Source of the DNA: Desulfoluna spongiiphila
GTDB taxonomy: Bacteria; Desulfobacterota; Desulfobacteria; Desulfobacterales; Desulfolunaceae
Direction of reading: 5' to 3'
Assembly (NCBI RefSeq): GCF_900101345.1
Contig: NZ_FMUX01000001.1
Coordinates: 310,001 to 374,000 of the forward strand
Length of the DNA: 64,000 nucleotides
A model generated the notes under the pieces. That model did not search any database. It was not told the DNA's origin and saw only the letters and a list, made by a program, of their open reading frames with translations. The position numbers and the translations under genes were made by a program. Every line of letters begins with the position of its first letter. The first letter of the stretch is position 1. Positions 39,174-49,224 of this stretch are shown here, piece by piece.

Positions 39174-41774
39174 CTATTTTGACTCAGGGGACAATTCAAA
39201 CACAAGCCCGTCAGCTCCCGCATCCACGCCAATGGTGTCCCCGTCCCCAAAGCGCCCCTTGAGGATCTCCACGGCCAGGGGATTCTCCACCTCCCGCTGG
39301 ATGGCGCGCTTCAGGGGCCGTGCTCCGAACACGGGATCGAACCCCGATGCCACCAGATGAGCCACCGCCGCCTCCGAGACGGAAAACCCGATACCCCGTG
39401 CTTTCAGCCGCTCGGTCACCCGCTTCAACTGCAGCTCGACAATACGGGACAAATCATCCCGGGTCAGGCTGTCAAAGATCACCGTCTCATCGATGCGGTT
39501 CAAAAACTCGGGCCGGAACGATGCCTGCAGCATGGACTCCACCTTAGCTTCCATCTCGGCACGGTTTTCTCCGCCGTACTCCTGGATCACGTGGCTGCCG
39601 ATGTTGGAGGTGAGCATGATCAGGGTGTTCCTGAAATCAACGGTGCGCCCCTGGCTGTCCGTCATCCGCCCGTCGTCCAGGATCTGGAGCAGGAGGTTGA
39701 ACACATCGGGGTGGGCCTTTTCGATCTCGTCAAAGAGCACCACGGCGTAGGGACGCCTGCGAATGGCCTCGGTGAGGTACCCGCCCTCGTCGTAGCCCAC
39801 GTACCCCGGAGGTGCCCCGATGAGCCGTGCCACCGCATGTTTTTCCATGTACTCGCTCATGTCGATGCGCACCAGGGCCCGTTCGTCGTCAAAGAGAAAC
39901 TCGGCCAGGGCCTTGGCAAGCTCTGTTTTCCCCACGCCCGTGGGCCCCATGAAAATAAAAGAACCCACGGGCCGGTTGGCGTCCTGGAGACCGGAACGCG
40001 CGCGCCGCACCGCATCGGAGACGGCCGTGATGGCCCGTTTCTGGCCGACCACGCGCTTGCCCAGCCCCTCTTCCATGGCAAGAAGGCGCTCCATCTCCCC
40101 TTCCAACATCTTGGCCACCGGGATGCCGGTCCAGTGGGAGATCACCTCGGCCACGTCCTCGTCGTCCACCTCCTCCTTGAGCATCTTGCGATCTTTCTGG
40201 AGCTCGGCCAGGGCCTCGTTGGCTTCGGCCTGGGCGCGCTTGAGCTCCTCGCTGCGCCCGTACCGGAGCTCAGCCACCCGGGCCAGATCCCCTTCCCGTT
40301 CGGCGCGCTCTTCCTCGATGCCCAGCTGCTCCTGCTCTTCCTTGAGACTGCGGATGCGATCGATGACCGCTTTTTCGTTGGCCCAGTGGGCCTTCTTGCT
40401 GTTGGTCTCCTCCCGAAGCTGGCCCAGCTCCCGCTCCAGGGACTCCAGACGATCCTTGGAGCCCCGGTCGTTCTCCTTGGTGAGGGCCTGCTTCTCCACC
40501 TCCAGCTGGGTGATGCGCCGCATCATCTCGTCAATCTCGGCAGGCATGCTGTCAATCTCGATGCGAAGCCGGGAAGCGCACTCGTCGATGAGGTCAATGG
40601 CTTTGTCCGGAAGAAACCGGTCCGCGATGTACCGGTTGGAAAGGGTTGCCGCCGCCACAATGGCAGAGTCCTTGATGCGCACCCCGTGGTGCACCTCGTA
40701 CTTCTCTTTGAGCCCGCGCAGGATGGAGATGGTGTCCTCCACGCTGGGTTCTGCGGTAAAGACCGGCTGGAACCGACGCTCTAAGGCCGCGTCCTTTTCG
40801 ATGTACTTTCTGTACTCATCCAGGGTGGTGGCCCCCACACAGCGCAGGACCCCGCGGGCCAGGGCCGGTTTCAGCAGGTTGGAGGCGTCCATGGACCCTT
40901 CGGCGGCTCCGGCCCCCACCACCGTATGGAGTTCGTCGATGAAAAGGACAATCTCGCCATCGGCGTCCTCCACCTCTTTAAGGACGGCTTTCAGCCGCTC
41001 TTCGAACTCTCCGCGGAACTTGGCACCGGCCACAAGGGCCCCCATGTCCAGGGCGGCAAGGCGCCTGTTTTTCAAAATCTCGGGCACGTCCCCTTCCACG
41101 ATGCGGCGGGCCAGCCCTTCCACGATGGCGGTCTTGCCCACCCCGGGTTCCCCGATGAGGACCGGGTTGTTCTTCCGGCGCCTGGAGAGCACCTGCACCA
41201 CGCGGCGAATCTCTTCGTCCCTTCCGATGACCGGGTCCAGCTTGCCGGCCCGGGCCAGCTCCGTTAAGTCCCGGGAAAACTTCTCAAGGGCCTGGTAGGT
41301 CGCCTCGGGGTTGGGATCCGTGACCCGCTGGCTCCCCCGGATCTCCATGAGCACCGAAAGCAGGGCCTCCCGGGTGAGACCGAAGCGGGAAAAGAGCTCC
41401 TTCACCCCTTTTCTCCCGCACCCGGCAAGGGCCAGGAGAAGATGCTCCACGCTGACATACTCGTCTTTCATGGTCTCGGCTTCGCCGAAGGCATGGTTCA
41501 ACACCTGCCTGGATTCCTGGGACAAGGTGGCGTCCCCTGCAGCCCCGCTCACCTGGGGCAACCGCCCCAGGATCTCCGTCAGCTGGCGGGAAACCCCGTC
41601 AAGGGGCACGCCCATTTTGCGAAAAATGGAGAGGACAATCCCCTCCCGGTCCTCCATCATCGCCGCCAGCATGTGCTCCGGCTCTATCTGGGGGTTGCCC
41701 TTGTGAGAGGCCAGCTCATGGGCCTCCTGGATCATCTCCTGGGACTTTACCGTCAATCGGTCAAATCGCATCAT
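39174..41774 (-). CDS. clpB: Chaperone ClpB
   Basis: Disaggregase of the HSP100 family, working with DnaK. 866 residues with N-domain, two AAA+ modules (GEPGVGKTA and GPTGVGKTE), the coiled-coil middle domain (about 400-530) and no IGF/ClpP tripeptide seen, so ClpB and not ClpA. It ends with an ELSPESK tail. Candidate promoter upstream at 41882-41909. Alone on the minus strand. Confidence 0.96.
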   Translation of the reverse strand: MMRFDRLTVKSQEMIQEAHELASHKGNPQIEPEHMLAAMMEDREGIVLSIFRKMGVPLDGVSRQLTEILGRLPQVSGAAGDATLSQESRQVLNHAFGEAETMKDEYVSVEHLLLALAGCGRKGVKELFSRFGLTREALLSVLMEIRGSQRVTDPNPEATYQALEKFSRDLTELARAGKLDPVIGRDEEIRRVVQVLSRRRKNNPVLIGEPGVGKTAIVEGLARRIVEGDVPEILKNRRLAALDMGALVAGAKFRGEFEERLKAVLKEVEDADGEIVLFIDELHTVVGAGAAEGSMDASNLLKPALARGVLRCVGATTLDEYRKYIEKDAALERRFQPVFTAEPSVEDTISILRGLKEKYEVHHGVRIKDSAIVAAATLSNRYIADRFLPDKAIDLIDECASRLRIEIDSMPAEIDEMMRRITQLEVEKQALTKENDRGSKDRLESLERELGQLREETNSKKAHWANEKAVIDRIRSLKEEQEQLGIEEERAEREGDLARVAELRYGRSEELKRAQAEANEALAELQKDRKMLKEEVDDEDVAEVISHWTGIPVAKMLEGEMERLLAMEEGLGKRVVGQKRAITAVSDAVRRARSGLQDANRPVGSFIFMGPTGVGKTELAKALAEFLFDDERALVRIDMSEYMEKHAVARLIGAPPGYVGYDEGGYLTEAIRRRPYAVVLFDEIEKAHPDVFNLLLQILDDGRMTDSQGRTVDFRNTLIMLTSNIGSHVIQEYGGENRAEMEAKVESMLQASFRPEFLNRIDETVIFDSLTRDDLSRIVELQLKRVTERLKARGIGFSVSEAAVAHLVASGFDPVFGARPLKRAIQREVENPLAVEILKGRFGDGDTIGVDAGADGLVFELSPESK

Positions 41775-41881
41775 CCACTCCTTTACGTCTTGAAAGACCC
41801 TCCCCCCACGGTCGGGCCTTCACAGCTTTTCGCATTGTTCATCGCAGAAGCTCTGTCGTCTTACCGATGCGTTCAATGAAG

Positions 41882-41909
41882 AAATTAACCACCCATACCG
41901 TGGTGTCAA
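41882..41909 (-). promoter_or_regulatory. Candidate clpB promoter
   Basis: On the minus strand TTGACA (41909-41904), 16-base spacer, TAATTT (41887-41882). It resembles sigma-70; a sigma-32 consensus is not obvious. About 110 bases before clpB. Confidence 0.45.
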
Positions 41910-41967
41910 CCGGTCGATAAATGCAAAAGCGATGCCTTCTTATGGTTAAAGTGGGCGGGGAAAACCT

Positions 41968-42125
41968 GCCTCCGGCGGCGAGGTGAGCCACCTCGAAAGC
42001 AGGTTGCGAATGCGCTTTCCCCTTCGTTCCTCAGGGAAAATCACATTCGCCATTGATTCAGATTAAACCGAAGCTATTTTCAAAAATTTTTCAATAATTT
42101 GGTTCCCGGCAGGGCCGCCGGAGGC
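41968..42125. repeat. GCCTCCGGCGG-bounded dispersed element
   Basis: 158 bases. Begins GCCTCCGGCGGC with GAGGTGAGCCACCTC hairpin, has GCGAATGCGCTTTCCCC...TCACATTCGCC, ends GCCGCCGGAGGC (42114-42125). One of the clearest whole copies. Confidence 0.82.
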
Positions 42126-42138
42126 ACACGCTGAATCG

Positions 42139-42912
42139 TTACAGATGTTCAGCGAGAAAATCGATGGAGTCGAAACAGGGAGCGGCCTTGAAGATTTCCA
42201 TGGAGAGGGTGTGGGTGTAGGTGGACAAAAAGGGAAGGAGGCGCTGAAAAAGGGCCGGATCCATGAGGGAAAGGGCGCGGTGGTCTTTTCCACCGGCCAC
42301 CCCGTGGAGGTGGACCATGCGGCACAGGGGGCCAAGACGGCGGATGGTCTCCTCCACGGGAAGACCGAAGTGAATGAGATGCCCCAGATCAAGGCAGACC
42401 CTGTATCCCAGAGACTCCAGGGTATCGGCCAATGGCAGCAGGTCGTAGTCCAGGGTCTCCACGGTGACCCTGGAAGGGTCCATGCCCCCTGCAAGGGCTT
42501 CCAGGCTTTGACAGGCCCATAGGGTCCATGCCGCCGGATCGGTGCCTTTGGGCTGTTCCAGATGGATGGTATGGGTTACCGGCTCCAAAGGAGCCACCAG
42601 CTCGAAGAGCCGCTTGTGGGCGTCCAGAGACCGCGCCCTTTCGCCCCCATCCGCAGAGGCCAGGTTCTCGTCGATGGGCATGTGGATGTTGTAGGAGAGC
42701 CCATGGCGCTCCCGGAGCTCTGCCAGGGCTCGGAAGGTCTCCGGGACCGGAAGGCTCTCGGGCCTGCCCTCGAAAAAAAGGAGCTCCACCCCGTCCACAA
42801 AGGGGGCCACCCGGGCCACATTCTCTTCGTACCCCGCCGGATAGAGCCAGGAGGGCACGGTAAGGGAAAAGGGGAACCGGTTTTTATAGCTGGTTGTCGG
42901 TATCGATTCCAT
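42139..42912 (-). CDS. CbiR-like cobamide-remodelling phosphodiesterase (TIM barrel)
   Basis: 257 residues from the ATG at 42912. RFPFSLTVPSWLYPAGYEENV followed by VDGVELLFFE (about 20-45) and a HMPIDENL segment match what I recall of the CbiR family, which hydrolyses cobamides to salvage the corrinoid ring; other sugar-phosphate-isomerase-fold enzymes remain possible. Later His/Asp/Glu residues (ETLDYDLLP, LDLGHLIHFG, HLHGV) fit a metal site. Its ATG overlaps the stop of the upstream GGDEF gene (TGATG). Confidence 0.68.
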   Translation of the reverse strand: MESIPTTSYKNRFPFSLTVPSWLYPAGYEENVARVAPFVDGVELLFFEGRPESLPVPETFRALAELRERHGLSYNIHMPIDENLASADGGERARSLDAHKRLFELVAPLEPVTHTIHLEQPKGTDPAAWTLWACQSLEALAGGMDPSRVTVETLDYDLLPLADTLESLGYRVCLDLGHLIHFGLPVEETIRRLGPLCRMVHLHGVAGGKDHRALSLMDPALFQRLLPFLSTYTHTLSMEIFKAAPCFDSIDFLAEHL

Positions 42913-44732
42913 CAGGCATGGACTCCTTCCCCCCGGCAATGGCACCGTGAGGCTTTGCGGCTGCGTTTGACTTCATACATGGCGCTGTCCGCATACCGGA
43001 TCAGATCACTGGCCGTCACGGCGTCCTCGGGGAACAGGGCCACCCCAACACTGCCCGAGACATAGGCCACATCCCGGCCCCCGGCGCTGTAGGGCTGGGC
43101 CAGGATAACGGCCACCTTGCGCACCACCACCTCCACATCACACCCGTCTGCGTTGTCCAGAACCACGGCAAATTCGTCGCCCCCCACCCGCGCCACGCAG
43201 TCGCTCTGGCGAAGGTTGTCCACGAGCCGCCGGGTGATCTGCCGAAGGACCTCGTCTCCGGCCTCATGGCCCAGGGTGTCGTTGACCTCTTTAAAGCGGT
43301 CGATATCGATATACAAAAGAGCCACCTGCCCCCCGTAACGCTTGGCCCTCAGGATGTCCGTCTCCAGACGTTCGTAAAACCCCTTGCGGTTCTTAAGCCC
43401 CGTCAGGGGGTCGTGGTAGGCCATGTAGATCAGCTCTTCTTCGTAGCGCTTCCTCGCCTCCACATCCCGGACAATGGTGCGGTAGCCTTCCCGGTCCCCC
43501 GCCCCGTTCCGGATCAGAGAAACCGACACGCCGATATGGCGTTTACGCCCGTCTTTTCGAAGGATCGGGTAATCGAATTCGGTCACCTCGTCGTTGCCTT
43601 CAAGAACAGCGGCAAACCGGGACATCACCTCGTCACGCTTCTCTTCGACAACAAACTGCCCCCTGTACATCCCCAGGATTTCATCCGCCTCATACCCGCA
43701 GATCTCACACATGGCGGCGTTGACAAAGGTGATGCAGCCATCCCGGCTCACCTCGCAATACCCTTCCTTCATGTTCTCCACAATGGTCCGGTACTTCTCT
43801 TCACTGGACCGGAGGGCCTCTTCCGCCTGGTGGCGCTGGGCAATCTCATGCTCCAGTTCGTAGCTGCGGATCTCGGCCTCGGCCGTCATCTGGTTGGCCG
43901 TAAAAATGGCCCGCTCCAGCTCCCGGTTGGACGATTCAAGCTCTCCACCCTTGTCCACAAGGGCCTGGTTCTGGCGCGTTGACTCATGGAGCATGTCGGC
44001 AATGGCACGGCGCATGCGGTTGATGCTCCGGGACAGGGAGACAAACTCAGCACTTCCCGAAAGCTGGACCCCCGCGTCGAGGTTGCCTTCGGCAATCTTC
44101 TCCGAGACGTCCCGCAGCTCTTCGATGGGACGAATCAGATGCCAGGTGAACAGGGTCCCCCCGGCCAGGATCACGCCCAAAAGGCACACTGCGGCCACGG
44201 CAAACCGGGCTTCAAGGCCCTCGGTCCCCCTGGGGTGGGCAAAAACCGGGGTAAAGACCAGGGTTCCCACACCGTTTTCCCCTGCGGGGGGCAAGGCCAT
44301 CAATCGAAAGGTGCCGCCCCTCAACCCCGCCGTTCGGGCAACGGGTCCCCCCTTACGCCTGGCTTCCGCCAGCATGTCCCCATGGGCCGCCACCTCGGAA
44401 CCGAGGGCAGACGCTGCCGCCCCCACCCCCTGCATGGCCTTTGAATCGCCCTGCCCTTCCACCAGCACCCCCAGAAAGAGAGTCGGTGTCTCGACCCATT
44501 CCACTGCGGTGCCACCGGGATTCTGCAAAAGGGGTGTTCCCGGTCCCATGCCTCCCCGGGCCGCCAGCTCACCCCTTGCAAGCAGCGCGGCATCAAGGGT
44601 TGCGATGTAAACGGAGCGGGTCTGGTGGTGTACAAAGGCAAAAAAGAACAGAGCCATAACCACAAGAACCCCTGTAATCCAGGCGGTAATGCGGGCTCGC
44701 AGCCCCAGGGTCTTGCCCTCTTTCTCGTCCAT
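42912..44732 (-). CDS. Membrane-bound PAS-GGDEF diguanylate cyclase
   Basis: 606 residues from the ATG at 44732 (AGGAG upstream). TM helix (about 15-35), periplasmic sensor region, second TM (about 180-205), HAMP-like linker (LIRPIEELRDVSEKIAEGNLDAGV), coiled coil, PAS domain (about 315-430) and C-terminal GGDEF domain with intact RVGGDEFAVVLD. RQSD five residues before GGDEF is the inhibitory I-site. So an active, product-inhibited c-di-GMP synthase is predicted. Translationally coupled to the CbiR-like gene. Confidence 0.9.
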   Translation of the reverse strand: MDEKEGKTLGLRARITAWITGVLVVMALFFFAFVHHQTRSVYIATLDAALLARGELAARGGMGPGTPLLQNPGGTAVEWVETPTLFLGVLVEGQGDSKAMQGVGAAASALGSEVAAHGDMLAEARRKGGPVARTAGLRGGTFRLMALPPAGENGVGTLVFTPVFAHPRGTEGLEARFAVAAVCLLGVILAGGTLFTWHLIRPIEELRDVSEKIAEGNLDAGVQLSGSAEFVSLSRSINRMRRAIADMLHESTRQNQALVDKGGELESSNRELERAIFTANQMTAEAEIRSYELEHEIAQRHQAEEALRSSEEKYRTIVENMKEGYCEVSRDGCITFVNAAMCEICGYEADEILGMYRGQFVVEEKRDEVMSRFAAVLEGNDEVTEFDYPILRKDGRKRHIGVSVSLIRNGAGDREGYRTIVRDVEARKRYEEELIYMAYHDPLTGLKNRKGFYERLETDILRAKRYGGQVALLYIDIDRFKEVNDTLGHEAGDEVLRQITRRLVDNLRQSDCVARVGGDEFAVVLDNADGCDVEVVVRKVAVILAQPYSAGGRDVAYVSGSVGVALFPEDAVTASDLIRYADSAMYEVKRSRKASRCHCRGEGVHA

Positions 44733-44807
44733 CGATAACTCCTGCCCCCTCAGGCATTGAGGTTGATGATCCCATTGCATCGGCCCGGGTAGAGTCCCCG
44801 GCCCACC

Positions 44808-44842
44808 AAAAAAAAGGGCCGGCCACCCGGTGGCCGACCCTC
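44808..44842 (-). terminator. Intrinsic terminator after the YfaZ-like gene
   Basis: On the minus strand GGGTCGGCCACC / GGTGGCCGGCCC followed by eight T. Confidence 0.88.
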
Positions 44843-44876
44843 ATACGATTTTCCGTCGATCAACCGCAGGGACGGA

Positions 44877-45497
44877 TCAGTACGTCAGCACCACGCCGCA
44901 GGTGGTTTCATTGATGTACCGGCTCCAGGTATGACCGGTATCAAATTCCGCATCGATGTAAGTATGCGTCAGGGTCACGTACGCATTCTCCAAAAGGTAA
45001 AACCTCAGTCCAACGCTGAAATCCATGTACCCGTCGGTCTCGTCAAAGGTAATGGACTCAGGGGCCAGGGTCATGTCGGCGGTCACCTCAATGGGAATGT
45101 TGAAGGGGTTGATGGTGGCGGGCAGCTCGTATCCGGCCCCCACGTTAAAGCCCAGGGCGCTGAGGTCGGCCCGCTGGCTCTTGTCCTTGCTCTTCATGGA
45201 ACCCAGCACGTACTTGAAACCCAGGCCGTACCTGAGACCGGGGCTCAGGTTGTCGCTTTTGACGCTGACAAGGCCGCTTCCGATGGTATACCGGTCTTCG
45301 TTGTACATGAGCCCGCCGCCCACCTCAAGGGTCCCCAGGGGGCTGCTCGTCAGCATGCTGACGTTCGTTCCAACGGCGCGGTTGTTGGCTGAAATCCCGA
45401 AACTGAGCCCCTCTGCAGACGCTGAAGGGACGGTTATTAAAAGGGTGGCTGTGACCATAAGAAGGGAGGCTGCGATGCTCGAAAGTCTTTTCATCAT
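44877..45497 (-). CDS. Outer-membrane beta-barrel protein, YfaZ-like
   Basis: 206 residues from the ATG at 45497 (AGGAATTC upstream). Signal peptide to about residue 27 (VPSASA). The rest is alternating polar/hydrophobic strands with aromatic ends and a terminal aliphatic-Tyr (VVLTY), as in outer-membrane barrels. It looks like the YfaZ family by overall pattern; function unknown. Terminator follows. Confidence 0.7.
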   Translation of the reverse strand: MMKRLSSIAASLLMVTATLLITVPSASAEGLSFGISANNRAVGTNVSMLTSSPLGTLEVGGGLMYNEDRYTIGSGLVSVKSDNLSPGLRYGLGFKYVLGSMKSKDKSQRADLSALGFNVGAGYELPATINPFNIPIEVTADMTLAPESITFDETDGYMDFSVGLRFYLLENAYVTLTHTYIDAEFDTGHTWSRYINETTCGVVLTY

Positions 45498-45847
45498 GGA
45501 GAATTCCTGTTCAAATTGAATATGATTGGCGACGGAACCCGCCGTTGCCGACCCGGAGCACGGGGTGCCTTGTGGGCATCCGCATCGTGTGGGTGAACCG
45601 GGCAGGGCTTCGGTCATGTTCAGGCGTCGACTTTTTCCAGACGGTCCTATAAGTATGGTATACTTCCCCGGGAAACATCTCCACGCCAGGGTCATCTGCA
45701 ACAGAGTCAGCACGTTGCTTACGGGATGCCTTAAAAATCAACTGGAAAACACACTGCCACACTTGCAGGAAAAGATCAACAACCCCGGAAGGCAGAAGCG
45801 GCCTGCCCGCTTCCCGTTTCAAAACCACCATCCAAGGAAGAAAATCC
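45498..45847. other. Divergent region between the YfaZ-like gene and glutaredoxin
   Basis: 350 bases. No gene seen; both promoters must lie here. Small frames on either strand do not resemble proteins. Confidence 0.5.
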
Positions 45848-46099
45848 ATGCTGAAAGTTTACTCTGCCTCCTGGTGCCCTCACTGCACCCGGACCGAAAC
45901 ATACCTTAAAGAAAAGAGCATTCCCTTTGAATCCATCGACATCGAAACAGCCCCCAAAGAAGTCGTGGACAAGGTCGCTGAAATCAACGGCGGCCAGTGG
46001 GTGGTGCCCACTCTGGAGTTCAACGGCACATGGCGCAAGGGCAAGGTGTTCAACGAGGCCACCCTTGAAGCCGACCTCAAGAAGATGGGAGCCCAATAA
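45848..46099 (+). CDS. Glutaredoxin-family protein
   Basis: 83 residues with the CPHC active site (10-13) after the first strand (MLKVYSASW) and the cis-proline VVPTLEFNG segment. A small thiol-disulfide oxidoreductase; monothiol or dithiol specificity is not certain. Short terminator right after the stop. Confidence 0.88.
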   Translation: MLKVYSASWCPHCTRTETYLKEKSIPFESIDIETAPKEVVDKVAEINGGQWVVPTLEFNGTWRKGKVFNEATLEADLKKMGAQ

Positions 46100-46100
46100 A

Positions 46101-46128
46101 AAAGCGGCTCCCGAGGGAGCCGCTTTCT
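46101..46128 (+). terminator. Terminator-like hairpin after glutaredoxin
   Basis: AAGCGGCTCCC / GGGAGCCGCTT stem with loop GA G; only a short T run (TTTCT) follows. Strong stem. Confidence 0.75.
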
Positions 46129-46158
46129 ATAAAATCACAATGGGCATGGCCCAGGGGC

Positions 46159-46917
46159 CTAAAAGGAAAAACCCACCTCGGCAAAGGGACCGGCAAAGGT
46201 CAGGTCGACGTCGAAATCATCCTCGTCCACCTCAACCTCTTCGTGGCGGTAACCGGCGGCGATGAAAAGCGGCCCCATGGTGTTGTACTTCACGCGGCCG
46301 ATGGCGCTGATGATACGGGCGTAGCTCACGTCCAGGCCCCGGATCTCAGCTTCCACGGCAAAGCCACCGATGAGCTTGAGCTGACCTGCAACAAACAAAA
46401 GGGGAACGGGCACCGTGGCACTTTCGGTGCGTGTCTCTTTGGTCACGGAATCGGTCATCTCGGCTTCTATATCCACCACGCGAATATCAAGGCCCACATC
46501 CAGTCCCAGGCGGCCCAGGGTCGCCAGCCCCACAAAGGGCACCCCGTAGAAGAGGCCCATGTCATACTGGTTAAGGGTCAGCTTGGTTGCAGAGTTGGCA
46601 GCAAAGGTCTTATCCCCGTAATCAAACTCCTCGGTAAGGTTTCCCTCGAACTCCATGGGCGAGGCCATGAGATAAACGTTGGGAATGACCAGGGGCAGCT
46701 CCACGCGAAGGCGGGCCGCGGGAAACACTTCGTTGTCAAAGCCCAGGATGGACTCCAGGTCTCCGCTGTCTCCGCTTCCGTACTGAAAGTCACCGGACGG
46801 AGACGGCATGAACCCTCCCACAGCCCCTTCCACACTTACAAGGCCGAGGAGCGCAAAGGAGCGTCCGGGCACCATGACAGCTGCGACTGCAAGCAAAATG
46901 AATAACCATCGTTTCAT
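46159..46917 (-). CDS. Outer membrane protein, TIGR04219-like
   Basis: 252 residues from the ATG at 46917 (GGAGG upstream). Signal peptide to about residue 23 (GRSFA), then a beta-rich sequence starting LLGLVSVEGAVGGFMPSPSGDFQYG, which resembles the TIGR04219 outer-membrane family, ending with Phe (GFSF), the usual barrel C-terminus. Role unknown. Confidence 0.7.
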   Translation of the reverse strand: MKRWLFILLAVAAVMVPGRSFALLGLVSVEGAVGGFMPSPSGDFQYGSGDSGDLESILGFDNEVFPAARLRVELPLVIPNVYLMASPMEFEGNLTEEFDYGDKTFAANSATKLTLNQYDMGLFYGVPFVGLATLGRLGLDVGLDIRVVDIEAEMTDSVTKETRTESATVPVPLLFVAGQLKLIGGFAVEAEIRGLDVSYARIISAIGRVKYNTMGPLFIAAGYRHEEVEVDEDDFDVDLTFAGPFAEVGFSF

Positions 46918-47645
46918 ACGTATTTTTTCCTCCATCGTTTTGAGCTGATCATTATGGCGGGACAAACCCGTTGTCCTCTATATCGTCAGGCAACATCATT
47001 CCTTAAGGCATTTCGTTTATAAAACAATGAGATGCCATCGTCAACAACGGTCAAAATAGCCGAATATATCTTAAATAACAAGCTTTCATCCCTTTCGAAT
47101 TAACTCATGAAAAAAACCTTTCTCCAGACCGGTATCGCTGGAACTCCTTGACCTGAAAGGATGAATCAGATATTTTAGGCCGTTGACCTCACTCTGACAG
47201 GCTCATTAGCAATGATCAACAACACGAAACAAAATGAAACGGATCCCTGCACCCTGACAAGGCACACCAACGGGATATGACTGTTTTTTCACCGAGCCGA
47301 ACACAAAGGCGGAAAACCTGAGCAGGCATGCGCAGAACAAAACGCGCATGCCGGGGCCTCATCCACGATTCTATGGGGATAGTTTTATTAGGGTGGATGA
47401 AAAAATGGCACGGCTGTATAGTGCCATCCGGTCTCCGGGCTCTTCACCCGGATACCCAATATAATGGTGCCCCGTACCACCTGTCGGAGAATCATGAGCA
47501 TGCGGCTGAACCGCACCCTTGACTGACCGCATCCGCCCGCACAAAAAAACCAGCACGGCCGGAGTCTTCCCGAAGCTGTCTTCGGTACCTTCCCGAAGCT
47601 GTATCCGCACAGCCCCGCAGGGCAACCGTAAAAAGGAGGAATACC
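46918..47645. other. Intergenic region upstream of gltA
   Basis: About 730 bases without a convincing gene. Contains hairpins (GCATGCG...CGCATGC near 47325-47350; ATGGCAC/GTGCCAT near 47404-47428) and a short direct repeat (47566-47602). A long minus-strand frame runs through here from gltA but is the shadow of that gene. Confidence 0.5.
47566..47602. repeat. Direct repeat CTTCCCGAAGCTGT, period 23
   Basis: Copies at 47566-47579 and 47589-47602. The first overlaps a hairpin CCGAAG-CTGT-CTTCGG (47570-47585). Just before the gltA ribosome binding site. Confidence 0.75.
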
Positions 47646-48929
47646 ATGTCTGAAGTGGTAAAAATGATCATCGAGGGAAAGACCTACGAATTCCCGGTGG
47701 TTGTGGGTTCTGAAGGGGAAAAAGCCTTCGACATCACCAAACTGCGCCAGCAAACCGGGTACATCACCATGGACCCCGGCTTTGGCAACACAGGCAGCTG
47801 CACATCCGCCATCACCTTTATGGACGGAGAAAAAGGAATCCTGCGCTACCGGGGCATTCCGGTGGAGCAGCTCGCCGAGCACTCCAGTTTCGTCGAGACA
47901 GCCTACCTTCTCATCAACGGCAGGCTGCCCAACAGGCAGGAGCTGACCCGGACCAGCGTCCAGCTCAACGATGACTCGCTCATCCACGAAGACATGCAGA
48001 TCTTCTACCAGAATTTTCCCAGGCGGGCGCACCCCATGGGGATTCTGTCCGCCATGCTCAACGCCCTGCGAAGCTTCTATCCGGAGCTCGAAGACACGGA
48101 CCCGGAAGGGATCAACCGCACCTTCCTGCGGCTCCTCTCCAAGATCCGCACCATGGCGGCCATGAGTTACCGTATCTCCCGGGGCCACAAAGTGGTCTAC
48201 CCCAGGGCGGACTATTCCTACTGCGCGAACTTTCTCAACATGATGTTTGACTCGCCGGTGAGGCCCTACGAGCTCGACCCGGACATTGTGGAAGCCCTGA
48301 ACGTCTTCTGGATCCTCCACGGCGACCACGAGCAGAACTGCTCCACGGCGGCCGTTCGCGTGGTGGGCAGCGGGCGCGTGAACCTTTACGCAGCCATCTC
48401 CGCAGGTATTGCCGCCCTCTGGGGGCCCCTGCACGGCGGTGCCAACCAGGCGGTCATCGAGATGCTCACCAATATCCACCAGAGCGGGGCGGACATTGAG
48501 GATGTGGTCAAGCGCGCCAAGGACAAGGACGACCCCTTCCGTCTCATGGGCTTCGGGCACAGGGTGTACAAGACCTATGACCCCCGGGCAAAAATCATGA
48601 AAAAGATGTGCGACACCGTCCTGCCCAAACTCAAGGTGGAAGACCCCCTCCTCGACATCGCAAGACGGCTTGAAGAGGTGGCCCTTACCGATCCCTACTT
48701 TGTCGACAAGAACCTCTACCCCAACGTGGACTTCTACAGCGGCATCGTCCTGCGGGCCATGGGCATTCCCACGGAGATGTTCACCGTGATGTTCGCCATC
48801 GGCCGACTCCCCGGCTGGATCTCCCAGTGGAAGGAAGGGGCCGACGATCCCAACTGGAAAATCAGCAGGCCCCGTCAGGTGTACACCGGCAACACCGTCA
48901 CCGACTACCTGCCCATGAACCAGCGATAG
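47646..48929 (+). CDS. gltA: Citrate synthase
   Basis: 427 residues, AGGAGGAA before the ATG. Conserved GPLHGGANQ and GFGHRVYKTYDPRAK with catalytic histidines, and the Asp near DFYSG. Begins the TCA cycle from acetyl-CoA and oxaloacetate; in complete-oxidising sulfate reducers it can run as part of acetate oxidation. This is the si-type fold, not Re-citrate synthase. Terminator hairpin follows. Confidence 0.96.
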   Translation: MSEVVKMIIEGKTYEFPVVVGSEGEKAFDITKLRQQTGYITMDPGFGNTGSCTSAITFMDGEKGILRYRGIPVEQLAEHSSFVETAYLLINGRLPNRQELTRTSVQLNDDSLIHEDMQIFYQNFPRRAHPMGILSAMLNALRSFYPELEDTDPEGINRTFLRLLSKIRTMAAMSYRISRGHKVVYPRADYSYCANFLNMMFDSPVRPYELDPDIVEALNVFWILHGDHEQNCSTAAVRVVGSGRVNLYAAISAGIAALWGPLHGGANQAVIEMLTNIHQSGADIEDVVKRAKDKDDPFRLMGFGHRVYKTYDPRAKIMKKMCDTVLPKLKVEDPLLDIARRLEEVALTDPYFVDKNLYPNVDFYSGIVLRAMGIPTEMFTVMFAIGRLPGWISQWKEGADDPNWKISRPRQVYTGNTVTDYLPMNQR

Positions 48930-48936
48930 CAAATCA

Positions 48937-48972
48937 AAAAAACGCCCCCGCCGCCTCTGGCGGGGGTGTTTG
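48937..48972 (+). terminator. Terminator-like hairpin after gltA
   Basis: CCCCCGCC / GGCGGGGG stem with loop GCCTCT and short TGTTTG tail. Confidence 0.7.
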
Positions 48973-49224
48973 CCCGCCCCTTCCCAGTATGCCCCATTCC
49001 GGTATTGACCGGCCCCGGCACAATCCGCTATACAACCTCTTTGATTTTTTATGATGTTCACAACGCCCCCGCGCCTGGGCCGTGGAAAGCGGTATCCTTT
49101 TTGCGCTCTGTCCCGCAGGCGACATGTTTCTGCCGGAACCTGTGATACACGTGGGGCTATGGACGCATTCACCCGGCGTCGAGACGCCCGTATCACCGCA
49201 AGACCCGAACCCAAGGAACCGCCC

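Noticed and set aside
46918..47645. Long minus-strand reading frame through the gltA upstream region
   Set aside because: It is the antisense shadow of the gltA codons; no family resemblance and no ribosome binding site.
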